Positions 1 through 8,522 of a stretch of 64,000 nt of DNA are shown here, one piece after another. The stretch's first letter is position 1; each line of letters begins with the position of its first letter. A program made the translations under genes and the position numbers. The notes below the pieces were generated by a model that had not been told where the DNA came from, searched no databases, and saw only the letters and a list, made by a program, of their open reading frames with translations. Source of the DNA: JBMDXK01 sp048594375 (GTDB taxonomy: Bacteria; Pseudomonadota; Alphaproteobacteria; Rhizobiales; Methylopilaceae); contig JBMDXK010000018.1 in the NCBI GenBank assembly GCA_048594375.1, positions 186,001 through 250,000 of the forward strand, in the 5' to 3' direction.

Positions 1-2
1 GC

Positions 3-590
3 GAAAGTGTCCCCATGCAGCGCGGCCACGCAGAAGCTCTGATGCCCATGATTGCGCGGGTTTTGCAGCAGGCTGGGGGGCTTGAAAGCATTGAACGTCT
101 TGCGGTAACTGTTGGCCCCGGCAGCTTTACAGGCATTCGGGTGGGGCTGGCCGCTGCACGAGGGTTGGCGCTGGCCACAAAAATACCGCTGGTTGGTTTG
201 CCCACACTTGTGGTTATGGCAGCACCCCTGCTTGCAGAAGATGATGGCAAAGCCGTCGCCGCTGCCATTGATGCACGGCATGGGCGGGTGTTTTTCCAAG
301 TGCTGGGTCCGGGTGGGCGCAATCTGGTTTCCGCAAGGCTGATTACCACCAAAGAAGCGGTGCGGTCTATTGGTGTGGGTGCCGCGCATCTGGTGGGTTC
401 AGGCGCAGAAGAAATTCTCAAAGCTGCCGGAAATGATATTCGGTTTGATGTGGCGCCTTCCGGCAATGCGCCCGACCCTGTGTGGCTGGCACGGCTTTCT
501 TCCGTTGTGCAACCGGGAAAATTGCCAAAACCGCTTTACTTACGCGCACCCGATGCAAAACCGCAAGAAGGCGCTGTTGCGCGTGCATAA
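3..590 (+). CDS. tsaB: tRNA N6-threonylcarbamoyladenosine biosynthesis protein TsaB (5' partial)
   Basis: TsaB is the non-catalytic ASKHA-fold partner of TsaD in making t6A37 on ANN-decoding tRNAs, acting in the cytoplasm. The reading frame is open from the window edge, so the usual N-terminal strand (ALDTS-like) lies upstream of base 1. Visible landmarks are GHAE near the start, the family signature TVGPGSFTGIRVGLAAARGL, and a C-terminal LYLRAPDAKPQ typical of the end of TsaB. An internal ATG at 15 should not be taken as the start, because it would remove conserved sequence. In many alphaproteobacteria rimI follows directly; here an AT-rich ORF intervenes. The family assignment is secure. 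Confidence 0.93.
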   Translation, partial: ESVPMQRGHAEALMPMIARVLQQAGGLESIERLAVTVGPGSFTGIRVGLAAARGLALATKIPLVGLPTLVVMAAPLLAEDDGKAVAAAIDARHGRVFFQVLGPGGRNLVSARLITTKEAVRSIGVGAAHLVGSGAEEILKAAGNDIRFDVAPSGNAPDPVWLARLSSVVQPGKLPKPLYLRAPDAKPQEGAVARA

Positions 591-607
591 TAAAAAAGTA
601 AAATTCT

Positions 608-1171
608 ATGCTAGAGCAAATTCAAAGTTTTATTGAATACATTAAGAACCAAAAAATTGAAATTTATAACGAGTTTAGCCTTCAGCACGAACTTGGATTT
701 TTTTTACGCAAAAGTTTAGAAAATAAATTTCTTCAATTTGAGAGAAATATCTCTTATTTCAATGCAATAAAAAAAGATTTCATTAAAAGAGAAATTGATA
801 TTTCAATATTTAATGATAACAGGAGCTGCTTAGAGGCGATTGAATTGAAATTTCCTAGAAATGGGCAATATCCCGAACAAATGTTCAGTTTTTGTAAAGA
901 TATAATGTTTTTAGAGCAGCTACTGGAAGCAGGCTTTCAGAAGGCATCATTGCTTATTTTTGCAGATGATAAAAATTTTTATCATGGAAATAGTGATGGT
1001 ATTTATTCTTACTTCAGAAAAAAAAGTCTTTTAACAGGGAAAATTTTAAAGCCAACAGGTGCAAAAGATAAAGAACTATTTTTACGAGGAAGTTATTTTA
1101 TAGATTGGCTTCCAGTTCATGACAATCTGAAATATGCTTGGATTGAAACGCACGAAGTTTTTCCAAAATAA
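608..1171 (+). CDS. orphan PD-(D/E)XK nuclease-like protein
   Basis: A 187-residue protein, much more AT-rich than its neighbours (many AAA, ATT and TTT codons), inserted between tsaB and rimI. It has a plausible PD-(D/E)XK core: REIDIS around residues 60-65 followed about 15 residues later by EAIELKF, giving the D...ExK spacing of restriction-type nucleases. The rest has no family I recognise. The start at 608 has only a weak ribosome-binding site. No methyltransferase or antitoxin is adjacent, so this is not an obvious restriction system. The base composition and the interruption of a common gene pair suggest acquisition by transfer. It could also be a degenerate relic of a restriction gene, although the frame is intact. 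Confidence 0.55.
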   Translation: MLEQIQSFIEYIKNQKIEIYNEFSLQHELGFFLRKSLENKFLQFERNISYFNAIKKDFIKREIDISIFNDNRSCLEAIELKFPRNGQYPEQMFSFCKDIMFLEQLLEAGFQKASLLIFADDKNFYHGNSDGIYSYFRKKSLLTGKILKPTGAKDKELFLRGSYFIDWLPVHDNLKYAWIETHEVFPK

Positions 1172-1225
1172 TTTCTGCAGAAAAATTTTGTATGCCTATC
1201 TCCCTATGTCTTTGCAGATTGTCAT
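1118..1225. repeat. 11-bp inverted repeat around the 3' end of the nuclease-like ORF
   Basis: ATGACAATCTG near 1118-1128 has a perfect inverted copy CAGATTGTCAT near 1215-1225, enclosing the end of the AT-rich ORF. It may mark an insertion boundary or act as a long-range hairpin; there is no U-run, so a simple terminator is unlikely. Confidence 0.4.
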
Positions 1226-1270
1226 AAAATAATTTTATTTTTGAAAAATGATGATGGCGAAAGGAGATTT

Positions 1271-1762
1271 TTGGCGGTGTTTTCATTGTTTAAAAAGCAT
1301 GAAGCATGGCAGGTGGCGCGCTGCGTACCGCTCCATGCTGAAAAAATTGCGGGTCTGCACAGCGCTAGTTTCAGCCGCGGGTGGTCAGAGGAAGAGGTTC
1401 TCAGCTTGCTGCGGGATACAGCGGTGAGCGGTGATATTTTATTCCGCAAACACATTGCCCCTGATATTGATGGTTTTGCCCTCTCGCGCCATGCTGCCGG
1501 TGAAGCGGAAATTCTTTCTATTGCGGTTGCAGAAACTGTGCGCGGCAAAGGTGGTGGACGCATTCTGCTCCAGCAGCATCTGGGGCATCTGCTCACCAAA
1601 GGCATTCGTCGTGTGGTGCTGGAAGTGGAAGATGGCAATACAGCAGCCATCACACTGTATAAACGGTTCGGCTTTGAACAGGTGGGCGAACGCCTCGCTT
1701 ATTATGCCAAACCCGATGGCAGCCGCGCGAATGCCAAAGTTATGGCACTCGCTTTTAAATGA
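1271..1762 (+). CDS. rimI: GNAT N-acetyltransferase, ribosomal protein S18 alanine acetyltransferase RimI
   Basis: RimI acetylates the N-terminal alanine of ribosomal protein S18. The protein has the GNAT acetyl-CoA loop in AVAETVRGKGGGRILLQQHL, followed by LEVEDGNTAAITLYKRFGFEQVGERLAYY, the classic RimI C-terminal half. AAGGAG at 1261-1266 sits 4 nt before TTG 1271 and 10 nt before GTG 1277, so one of these is the start; an upstream in-frame TTG at 1241 lacks a site. The gene normally abuts tsaB, so this pair was probably split by the nuclease-like ORF. Length of about 163 residues is normal for RimI. Confidence 0.88.
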   Translation: MAVFSLFKKHEAWQVARCVPLHAEKIAGLHSASFSRGWSEEEVLSLLRDTAVSGDILFRKHIAPDIDGFALSRHAAGEAEILSIAVAETVRGKGGGRILLQQHLGHLLTKGIRRVVLEVEDGNTAAITLYKRFGFEQVGERLAYYAKPDGSRANAKVMALAFK

Positions 1763-2117
1763 ACAGCTTTATATAAAGACATTATGATAAATTACCATAT
1801 TTTACAGGCAGCTAAAGCAGCCAGCAATCGCATGAATAAGCGTTAGGAAAATTATTTTAATTTTCTTTAACTTTCAGTGCTTCGTGGTTCTTTCGTGGAT
1901 ACCGGCCTTCGCCGGCATGACGGTGGAGTTTTCTGCGCATATACTTTTAAAACAGTAGCGATAAATAGAATTTGTAGTAAGGCATGGATACCGCTGAGAA
2001 AGCTGGCTGATGAGGCAGAAAATATTGGTTTTCTGAGCATCATCGCGCAGCATACATAAAGTATGTGAGCACCGGAGTGCAAGAAAGCCGATAGTTAATA
2101 CCCTTCAGAGCGCATTT
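1763..2117. other. non-coding gap between convergent rimI and hemF
   Basis: No convincing gene is present. The stretch holds a REP-like palindrome at 1895-1926 and a short CATAC/GTATG hairpin near 2051-2065. Short ORFs on both strands run through the palindrome and have no ribosome-binding site. Confidence 0.6.
1895..1926. repeat. REP-like palindromic repeat
   Basis: The segment reads GTGGATACCGGC-CTTC-GCCGGCATGACGG: a GC-rich hairpin flanked by GGATA and ATGACGG. This matches the dispersed extragenic palindrome type (GGAT-CC-hairpin-GG-ATGACG) common in proteobacterial intergenic spaces. Only one copy was noticed in the window. It lies between two convergent genes, a usual location. Confidence 0.6.
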
Positions 2118-3008
2118 TTATGGCCAATGAACGATGGGAGGCATGGAAGACAATATCGAATCGACATTGCCGCCGGTTTTAAGACCAAAAATAGTGCCGC
2201 GATCATACAGCAGATTGTATTCCACATAGCGCCCACGCTGCACAAGCTGCGCTTCGCGGTGTGAAGGCGTGAAAGGCGTATCCATGTTGCGCTCTACCAA
2301 TTGGGAATATACGGCAATAAATGCTTCACCCACCGCTTTGGTATAGGCAAGATCCGCATCAAAATTGCCCGAATTATGATAATCATAAAAAATGCCGCCA
2401 ATGCCGCGCGGTTCTTTACGGTGCGGCAACCAGAAATACTCATCACACCACTTCTTATAGCGTTCGTAATCCGCCACCGGATGCGCGTCACACACGGTTT
2501 TGAACGCTTCGTGGAAAGCTTGGGTGTCAGGATCTTCCTGTGTACGCCGCGCGTGAAGCATGGGCGTGAGATCCGCACCGCCGCCAAACCATGTTTTTGT
2601 GGTCTGTACCAGACGGGTGTTCATATGCACCGCTGGCACATGGGGATTTGACGGGTGGATAATCAACGAAATACCAGAAGCCCAGAAATGCGGGCTCACA
2701 TCCGCGCCGGGGATTTGTTTGGCAAATTCAGGACTAAATTCACCGTGAACCGTGGAGACATGCACGCCCGCCTTTTCAAACAACCGGCCTTTTAAGATAG
2801 ACATCACCCCACCGCCACCATCGGCACCCGTATGGTCGGTACGCTGCCAAGGCGAGCGCTTGAATGTGCCTGCCGCCTGATCGGGCGCTAACGTGTATGC
2901 CTGTTCCAGCTCTTCGAGCCGTGTGCAAATCGTATCACGCAATGTTTCAAACCATGCCGTTGCCTGCGATTTCTGGGCATTGGTAGCGGTGTAAGGAGCT
3001 GGTGTCAT
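2118..3008 (-). CDS. hemF: oxygen-dependent coproporphyrinogen III oxidase HemF
   Basis: HemF converts coproporphyrinogen III to protoporphyrinogen IX with O2 during haem synthesis, in the cytoplasm. The sequence carries family blocks HMNTRLVQTTKTWFGGGADLTPM, RGIGGIFYDYHNSGNFDADLAYT and RGRYVEYNLLYDRGTIFGLKTGGN, and ends SSMPPIVHWP as usual. The start is placed at 3008 because AGAGGA lies 7 nt upstream of that ATG; a TTG further upstream at 3026 would overlap the ribosome-binding site. At 296 residues it is full length. It stands alone on the minus strand, back-to-back with miaB. Presence of HemF implies life with oxygen. Confidence 0.96.
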   Translation of the reverse strand: MTPAPYTATNAQKSQATAWFETLRDTICTRLEELEQAYTLAPDQAAGTFKRSPWQRTDHTGADGGGGVMSILKGRLFEKAGVHVSTVHGEFSPEFAKQIPGADVSPHFWASGISLIIHPSNPHVPAVHMNTRLVQTTKTWFGGGADLTPMLHARRTQEDPDTQAFHEAFKTVCDAHPVADYERYKKWCDEYFWLPHRKEPRGIGGIFYDYHNSGNFDADLAYTKAVGEAFIAVYSQLVERNMDTPFTPSHREAQLVQRGRYVEYNLLYDRGTIFGLKTGGNVDSILSSMPPIVHWP

Positions 3009-3341
3009 CGCACATTCCTCTTGCAATATGTATTGCTCTATCTCTAGCGAAATTGCCCCTGCGCGTCATGGGGTTTCAGTGTCGCACGCCTCTCACCCAC
3101 AAAGAACCAGAATAAAACGCTTTCTCAATTGCAAAAAACAAGGTAGAATCAGGAACATGAAAAAAAGCATGATGCGCCGCCGCCCCTGCTGCCAGCCTTT
3201 GTTAAAGGAAGGCAACTCGCGCGGCTTTTTTAATGCGCGCTTGCTCCCCCATCCCTTAACCGCTAAAAGCATTTCCAACAGCAGCTTTTCCGCCACAACG
3301 GCAAGGCATCCACTCACCCGTAACCTGTAAGCATTGAGCCA
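3009..3341. other. divergent intergenic region between hemF and miaB
   Basis: This should hold the promoters of both genes. A 100-codon frame on the plus strand and one of 74 codons on the minus strand cross it, but neither has a ribosome-binding site or recognisable sequence, so no gene is called. Confidence 0.55.
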
Positions 3342-4712
3342 ATGACCGCGTCACCGAAAAAACTGTTTGTAAAATCCTTTGGTTGCCAGATGAACGTCTA
3401 TGACGCGCAGCGCATGGTTGACGTGATGGCGCCGCAAGGATTTGTGGAAACAGACAATCAGGAAGACGCAGACATTGTGGTGCTGAACACCTGCCACATC
3501 CGCGAAAAAGCCGCGGAAAAAGTTTATTCCGATCTGGGGCGCTTGCGCAAAATGAAACAGGTCACGGGCAAAGATACCATGGTCGTGGTGGCAGGCTGTG
3601 TGGCGCAAGCTGAAGGCAAAGAAATTGTCCGCCGCACGGGCATGGTTGATCTGGTTGTAGGCCCCCAGAATTACCATCGCCTGCCCGACCTTGTAAAACA
3701 GGCACAGATCCGTTCTGGCGTGGTGGATACCGAATTTCCCGTAGAGGATAAATTTGCGCATCTGCCTGCGCCCAGCCGCCAGCGTACGCTTTCCCGTGGG
3801 CCGGCTGCGTTTCTTACTGTGCAGGAAGGTTGCGATAAATTCTGCACGTTCTGCGTGGTGCCTTATACCCGCGGCGCAGAAACATCGCGCCCTGTTGCAC
3901 AGCTTTTAACAGAAGCCCGTAAACTGGCTGAAGATGGTGTGCGTGAGTTCACCCTGCTAGGGCAGAACGTCAATGCCTATCACGGTGAAGCCCCTGATGG
4001 CAGCGTCTGGGGTCTGGCCAGGCTGCTTGAAGAACTGACAAAAATTAACGGGATTGATCGCCTTCGCTATACAACCAGCCACCCGCGCGATATGGACGAA
4101 GCGCTGATGGAAGCGCACCGCGATCTGCCGCAACTGATGCCTTATCTGCATTTGCCCGTACAGGCCGGTTCCGACCGTATTCTGGCCGCCATGAACCGCC
4201 AGCATACCCGCGATAGCTATTTCCGCCTGATTGATAAAATCCGCTCTTACCGCCCCGATTTGGCGCTATCGGGCGATTTCATTGTCGGCTTCCCTGGCGA
4301 AACCGAAGCCGATTTCCGTGATACGCTGGATCTGATTGAGCGCGTGGGCTACGCTTCGGCCTATTCCTTCAAATATTCCCCGCGCCCAGGCACACCCGCA
4401 TCTGAAATGGGCGACCATATGCCTGAACAGGAAAAAGCAGAACGTCTGGCAAGGCTACAGGCTCTGCTGGAAGTACAGCGTCAAGCATTCAACGACTCTT
4501 GTGTGGGTCAAACATTTGACATTCTGTTCGACAAACCCGGCCGAAACCCCGGCCAGCTTGGCGGACGCTCCCCCTATTTGCAGGCGGTGCATGTAGAAGC
4601 GCCCCAGCATAGCATAGGTGACATTGCCCGTGTGGCAATCACCGGGAAAAGTACCAATTCTCTCGTAGGGGTATTGGTGGAATCCCGCTCATCAACCGCG
4701 CTTAGCGCATAG
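3342..4712 (+). CDS. miaB: tRNA-2-methylthio-N6-dimethylallyladenosine synthase MiaB
   Basis: MiaB is a radical-SAM methylthiotransferase that converts i6A37 to ms2i6A37 in tRNAs reading UNN codons. The N-terminal UPF0004 domain (about residues 7-115) has the three cysteines for the auxiliary 4Fe-4S cluster (SFGCQMN, NTCHIRE, AGCVAQ). The radical-SAM CxxxCxxC is at residues 164-171 (CDKFCTFC). The expected C-terminal TRAM-like tail follows, after FKYSPRPGTPAS. Length 456 is normal. It heads a co-directional cluster miaB-phoH-ybeY with short spacers, a conserved alphaproteobacterial order. Confidence 0.97.
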   Translation: MTASPKKLFVKSFGCQMNVYDAQRMVDVMAPQGFVETDNQEDADIVVLNTCHIREKAAEKVYSDLGRLRKMKQVTGKDTMVVVAGCVAQAEGKEIVRRTGMVDLVVGPQNYHRLPDLVKQAQIRSGVVDTEFPVEDKFAHLPAPSRQRTLSRGPAAFLTVQEGCDKFCTFCVVPYTRGAETSRPVAQLLTEARKLAEDGVREFTLLGQNVNAYHGEAPDGSVWGLARLLEELTKINGIDRLRYTTSHPRDMDEALMEAHRDLPQLMPYLHLPVQAGSDRILAAMNRQHTRDSYFRLIDKIRSYRPDLALSGDFIVGFPGETEADFRDTLDLIERVGYASAYSFKYSPRPGTPASEMGDHMPEQEKAERLARLQALLEVQRQAFNDSCVGQTFDILFDKPGRNPGQLGGRSPYLQAVHVEAPQHSIGDIARVAITGKSTNSLVGVLVESRSSTALSA

Positions 4713-4727
4713 CATGGAGGCGTCTGC

Positions 4728-5777
4728 GTGAACCAAACTCCCACGTTAATCCGCGTAAGGGAAGTCTCTCAAACAGGTTCAACCACCCCAGCGGGTGACA
4801 GCGTGCTGACATTCGACGACAATCGCCTTGTCAGCAGCGTTTACGGACGACACGACCAAAATCTCAACTTTATTGAAAAACGCCTTAAAATTGAAGCTAC
4901 ACCACGCGGCAACATGGTGGCGCTGAAAGGCACTCCCGAAGCTTGTGAGCAAGCACGGACAGTGCTGGAATATTTGTATGCACGCGCCAAAAAGGGCGAG
5001 CATATTGGCTTGGGCGACGTTGATGGAGCAATTCGCATGGTATCATCACAAGGCACACTTTTCAGAGAAGGTACGCAAACGCCATCACCGGCCTTTGCCC
5101 AAATTGCCACCCGACAGAAAAACGTCGTGGCACGCACACAAGCACAAGACGCATATATGCGCGCTCTTGGCGTAAATGAACTGGTCTTTGGCCTAGGGCC
5201 TGCGGGTACAGGGAAAACCTATCTGGCTGCAGCCTACGCCGTAAGCCTGTTGGAACGCGGTGAGGTGGATCGGATTATTCTTTCACGCCCTGCGGTGGAA
5301 GCAGGAGAGCGGCTTGGCTTCCTGCCCGGCGATCTGCGCGAAAAAGTTGATCCCTATCTGCGGCCTCTTTACGATGCACTCCACGACCTGATGCCCGGCG
5401 ACCGCGTAGAACGGGGCTTGCAAACCGGAATCATCGAGATTGCACCACTGGCCTTCATGCGCGGTCGGACGCTCAGCCATGCCGCGGTCATTCTTGATGA
5501 AGCACAAAACTGCACATCCGTGCAGATGAAAATGTTCCTCACCCGTCTGGGCGAGCATTCCCGCATGATTGTAGCAGGCGATCCTTCGCAGGTGGATCTG
5601 CCTAACGGGCAGATGTCCGGCCTGGTAGAAGCTGTGCGCCTGCTGGAAGGCGTGGAAGGCATTTCTGTAAACCGCTTTACAGAAGAAGACGTGGTGCGGC
5701 ACGAACTTGTAGCGCGGATTGTGCGGGCGTATGAAAGTCCGGCAGCCAAAATACTGAAAGAAACCAAAGGCAAATGA
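4728..5777 (+). CDS. ybeZ: PhoH-family P-loop ATPase (YbeZ)
   Basis: PhoH/YbeZ is a P-loop ATPase that works with the endoribonuclease YbeY in RNA metabolism. Walker A is GPAGTGKT at residues 157-164 and Walker B is VILDEAQN; an N-terminal KH-like region (FIEKRLKIEATPRGNMVALKGT) precedes the ATPase. The start is GTG 4728, supported by GGAGG at 4716-4720 with 7 nt spacing. It begins 15 nt after miaB and overlaps ybeY by 4 nt, so translation of the two partners is probably coupled. Confidence 0.95.
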   Translation: MNQTPTLIRVREVSQTGSTTPAGDSVLTFDDNRLVSSVYGRHDQNLNFIEKRLKIEATPRGNMVALKGTPEACEQARTVLEYLYARAKKGEHIGLGDVDGAIRMVSSQGTLFREGTQTPSPAFAQIATRQKNVVARTQAQDAYMRALGVNELVFGLGPAGTGKTYLAAAYAVSLLERGEVDRIILSRPAVEAGERLGFLPGDLREKVDPYLRPLYDALHDLMPGDRVERGLQTGIIEIAPLAFMRGRTLSHAAVILDEAQNCTSVQMKMFLTRLGEHSRMIVAGDPSQVDLPNGQMSGLVEAVRLLEGVEGISVNRFTEEDVVRHELVARIVRAYESPAAKILKETKGK

Positions 5778-6301
5778 GTACGGTACACACACACGGCATG
5801 GCGCTGGATCCACAGATTGATCTTTGCATTGAAAGCGATCTATGGAGCGCCCTGCCGGACGCTGAACAATGGGTTGAAACCGCCATCAAAGCCACTCTTG
5901 AACATGTGGACATACACCTTTTCCCACAGGTTGAAGTGGCCGTACAGCTTGTGGATGACGCGCAGATACAAGAACTGAATGCCGAATGGCGGGGCAAAAA
6001 TAAACCCACCAATGTGCTTTCTTTTCAGTCAGTTACGCCGGAAAGGCTAGCGACGGCTCCTCTGCTGGGCGATCTGGTGATTGCTTTTGAAACTATGAGC
6101 CGCGAAGCAGTGGAAGAACAAAAAAAACCTGAAAACCACTTTGCGCATCTCGTGGTTCATGGCACACTGCATTTGCTCGGTTTCGATCATGAGAATGAAA
6201 CAGATGCGGAAATTATGGAAAATCTGGAGCGAGCCATTCTTGCCAAGCTGGATATTCCTGATCCTTATAGCGGTGAACTTGAACGAAGCTCTTTGCTATA
6301 A
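5774..6301 (+). CDS. ybeY: endoribonuclease YbeY, rRNA maturation factor
   Basis: YbeY is a zinc endoribonuclease for 16S rRNA 3'-end maturation and ribosome quality control. The metal motif HxxxHxxxxxH is present as HGTLHLLGFDH, with histidines at residues 129, 133 and 139. RGKNKPTNVLSF, the other family hallmark, lies near residue 74. The gene starts within the phoH stop (ATGA overlap). At 175 residues it is ordinary in size. A hairpin with a run of U follows at 6331. Confidence 0.96.
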   Translation: MSTVHTHGMALDPQIDLCIESDLWSALPDAEQWVETAIKATLEHVDIHLFPQVEVAVQLVDDAQIQELNAEWRGKNKPTNVLSFQSVTPERLATAPLLGDLVIAFETMSREAVEEQKKPENHFAHLVVHGTLHLLGFDHENETDAEIMENLERAILAKLDIPDPYSGELERSSLL

Positions 6302-6330
6302 ATGTTTTTTGTAAAGGTGTAATCTAAACA

Positions 6331-6370
6331 AAAAGCCGCGTAATTTTTTAGTTGCTCTGTAGCGGCTTTT
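6331..6370 (+). terminator. hairpin terminator after ybeY
   Basis: AAAAGCCGC and GCGGCTTTT form a stem with a loop of about 20 nt, ending in a T-run. It lies 30 nt past the ybeY stop and would close the miaB-phoH-ybeY operon. Confidence 0.65.
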
Positions 6371-6483
6371 GGTTGAGATTACACTCTAAAGGTTATGGCG
6401 TAATCTTCTTTGAAAAAGTTGTATAACTTTTGAGGATTGCGCTTTATGGCGACACGGTTGCGCTCCTTCAACCGCATTGAAAC

Positions 6484-7548
6484 ATGGTCATGTCACACAC
6501 TTCTGAAGGTACGAACGCTTCATCTTTACCCGCAGGCAGTACAGGTTCTGCCGCCAATGGAAACGAACCGGAGCGACCGCGGCGCTGGGTTGACCAGTTA
6601 AAATACTGGACCCAGCGCTTTAAACATCCCTCCTCCCTGCGCAGCGATTTGCAGGATGTTCTGGAGTCAGAAACCAACGAACAGGATGCAGACGATCTCT
6701 CCGCGGAAGAGCGCACCATGCTCAAGAACATTCTTGAGCTGCGCGAAACGCGGGTGGATGATGTTATGACACCGCGCGCGGATATTGTAGCCATTCCGGT
6801 TGATATTACACTCGGACAGCTGCTGCTTCTCTTTCAGGATGCCGAGCATTCCCGTCTGCCGGTTTATGGCGAAAGCCTTGATGACCCAAGCGGCTTTATC
6901 CACATCAAGGATGTAATGGGTTTTCTTGCGCGGGAAGCAAAAGGAGCAACGAGTCTGCCGCCTGTGACCGATGCGAAACCGGCGTTTGACCTGACCCGCG
7001 TTGACTTGTCACAAACCCTTGAAAATGCGCCATTTATTCGCCGCCTGATGTATGTTCCGCCTTCCATGCGCGCCATGGAGCTGCTGGCACGGATGCAAGC
7101 CACCCATCAGCATATGGCTCTGGTTATTGATGAATATGGTGGCACCGACGGGCTGGTTACTATTGAAGACCTCATCGAAATTGTGGTTGGTGACATTGCC
7201 GATGAACACGACGAGGATGAAGGCCCAAGCATTATTCAAACGCAAGAAGGCGATTTTATTGCTGACGCCAGCGAAACGCTTGAAGATGCGTTCAAGACAA
7301 TAAACATTGCTTTCAATGAGGAAGAGCTGGACGAAGATATTGATACGCTTGGCGGTCTTGTAACCATGATTGCCGGACGCGTACCAGTTGCCGGTGAAAG
7401 TTTTGAGTGGGACGCTCAGGGCGGAGAGCGAATCCGGTTTGAGGTTTTGGAGGCCGACCCCCGCCGCCTGAAGCGCATTCGGATCAGTGTTCTCGGAACA
7501 CAACTGGATACCGATACTATTGCTGGCACAAGCGAAGGCATTGGCTAG
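6484..7548 (+). CDS. corC: CBS-domain transporter-associated protein (CorC/hemolysin C family)
   Basis: The protein has an acidic N-terminal region, then a CBS pair beginning at [21 protein letters not shown] (about residues 80-215) containing [23 protein letters not shown]-like sequence, and a C-terminal CorC_HlyC (transporter-associated) domain near residues 240-330. The membrane DUF21 domain of larger homologues is absent, as is typical for CorC. The family is linked to Mg/Co efflux or membrane metal homeostasis. No strong ribosome-binding site is visible before 6484; ATG 6490 is an alternative. It follows ybeY after a terminator, and lnt, a common downstream partner, is missing here. Confidence 0.9.
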   Translation: [354 protein letters not shown]

Positions 7549-7572
7549 CGCTTCTCATAAATGCACGAAATA

Positions 7573-7599
7573 AAAAGCCGCCTTAAGGGCGGTTTTTTA
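7573..7599 (+). terminator. rho-independent terminator after corC
   Basis: AAAAAGCCGCC-TTAA-GGGCGGTTTTTT is a compact GC stem with a U-tract, 24 nt after the corC stop. Confidence 0.85.
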
Positions 7600-7744
7600 T
7601 GATTAAAAAGGTGCACTCATTTTTTAAGGCTTACAAATAGCGCGTGCCTTTCTATCATGGCGATTGAGCTCATCAGCGCTTGAAAACGCTTTTTCTCTAT
7701 CAAAAGAGCCGGGAAGATCGCAGAACACTTAACTTGTGGTCATC

Positions 7745-8071
7745 TCATTCACCCTCGCCGAATTTATCCGCGACAAGATCATCCAGCGCGTTTACAGCTT
7801 CAAGCGATTCGGGGCCGTTGGCGCTGACGGTAATGGTGGTTCCGATAGAAGCAGCCAGCATCATCAACCCCATAATAGAGGTACCATTCACGGTTTCCCC
7901 GCAACGGCTTACCTTGACGGTTGCATTGAAGCGCTCCGCGCATTGCACAAATTTTGCAGAAGCACGTGCATGGAGGCCGCGCTTGTTCACAATGGGCATA
8001 TTGCGCACCACATCGGAAGGTGGAATAATCGTTTCCGGGCAATAGGGATCTTCGTTACTGGGATTTTCCAT
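7745..8071 (-). CDS. ptsH: HPr-type phosphocarrier protein
   Basis: HPr family, with the phosphorylatable histidine in NKRGLHARASAKFVQ and a regulatory serine region in VNGTSIMGLMMLAAS. An N-terminal extension of about 24 residues precedes the usual HPr start. In alphaproteobacteria this HPr serves a regulatory PTS without sugar permeases and is phosphorylated on serine by HprK. It is the last gene of the minus-strand run chvG-hprK-EIIA-ptsH and starts 3 nt beyond the EIIA stop. Nothing unusual apart from the N-terminal extension. Confidence 0.94.
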   Translation of the reverse strand: MENPSNEDPYCPETIIPPSDVVRNMPIVNKRGLHARASAKFVQCAERFNATVKVSRCGETVNGTSIMGLMMLAASIGTTITVSANGPESLEAVNALDDLVADKFGEGE

Positions 8072-8073
8072 AG

Positions 8074-8478
8074 TTATTTTCCGGCCAGAATCCTGCTTGC
8101 AACACTGATGTACTTTCGGCCTGCATCTTGTGCTTGCGCCACAGCGTCTTGAAGGGAAAGATCGCCGCGGATGCGAGCGAGTTTGATGAGCATTGGAAGG
8201 TTTATACCAGCTACAACTTCCACAGCCTGTGTATCCATACAGGAAATGGCCAGATTGGAAGGGGTTCCCCCGAACATGTCGGTGAGAACAACAACCCCTG
8301 AACCAGTATCAACAAGAGAAACGGCAGCCAGTATATCTGCTCGCCGCCGCTCCATATCGTCTTCCGGTTCAATAGTGATAATTTCGAGTTGTTGTTGCGG
8401 CCCCACAACATGCTCAAGCGCTGCGCGAAATTCGCGCGCTAACTGTCCGTGGGTGACAAGAACTAAACCAATCATCAT
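8074..8478 (-). CDS. PTS EIIA component, mannose family
   Basis: An EIIA-Man-fold protein: MIGLVLVTHGQLAREF carries the active-site histidine (THG), and VVVLTDMFGGTPSNLA is the family's second signature. The true start is ATG 8478 or 8475 (MMIGLVL); upstream in-frame codons do not fit the family. It accepts phosphate from HPr and in this group has a signalling rather than transport role. It lies directly between hprK and ptsH in the operon. Confidence 0.93.
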   Translation of the reverse strand: MMIGLVLVTHGQLAREFRAALEHVVGPQQQLEIITIEPEDDMERRRADILAAVSLVDTGSGVVVLTDMFGGTPSNLAISCMDTQAVEVVAGINLPMLIKLARIRGDLSLQDAVAQAQDAGRKYISVASRILAGK

Positions 8479-8522
8479 ATTCTCAAAGCTTTTACGCAGC
8501 ACCGCATAAGGCGCACACAGCA

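Noticed and set aside
1877..2082. Short ORFs on both strands across the REP-like repeat.
   Set aside because: They are frames opened by the palindromic repeat and have no start signals.
3028..3330. A 100-codon frame between hemF and miaB.
   Set aside because: No ribosome-binding site, low-complexity translation, and it fills the expected divergent promoter gap.
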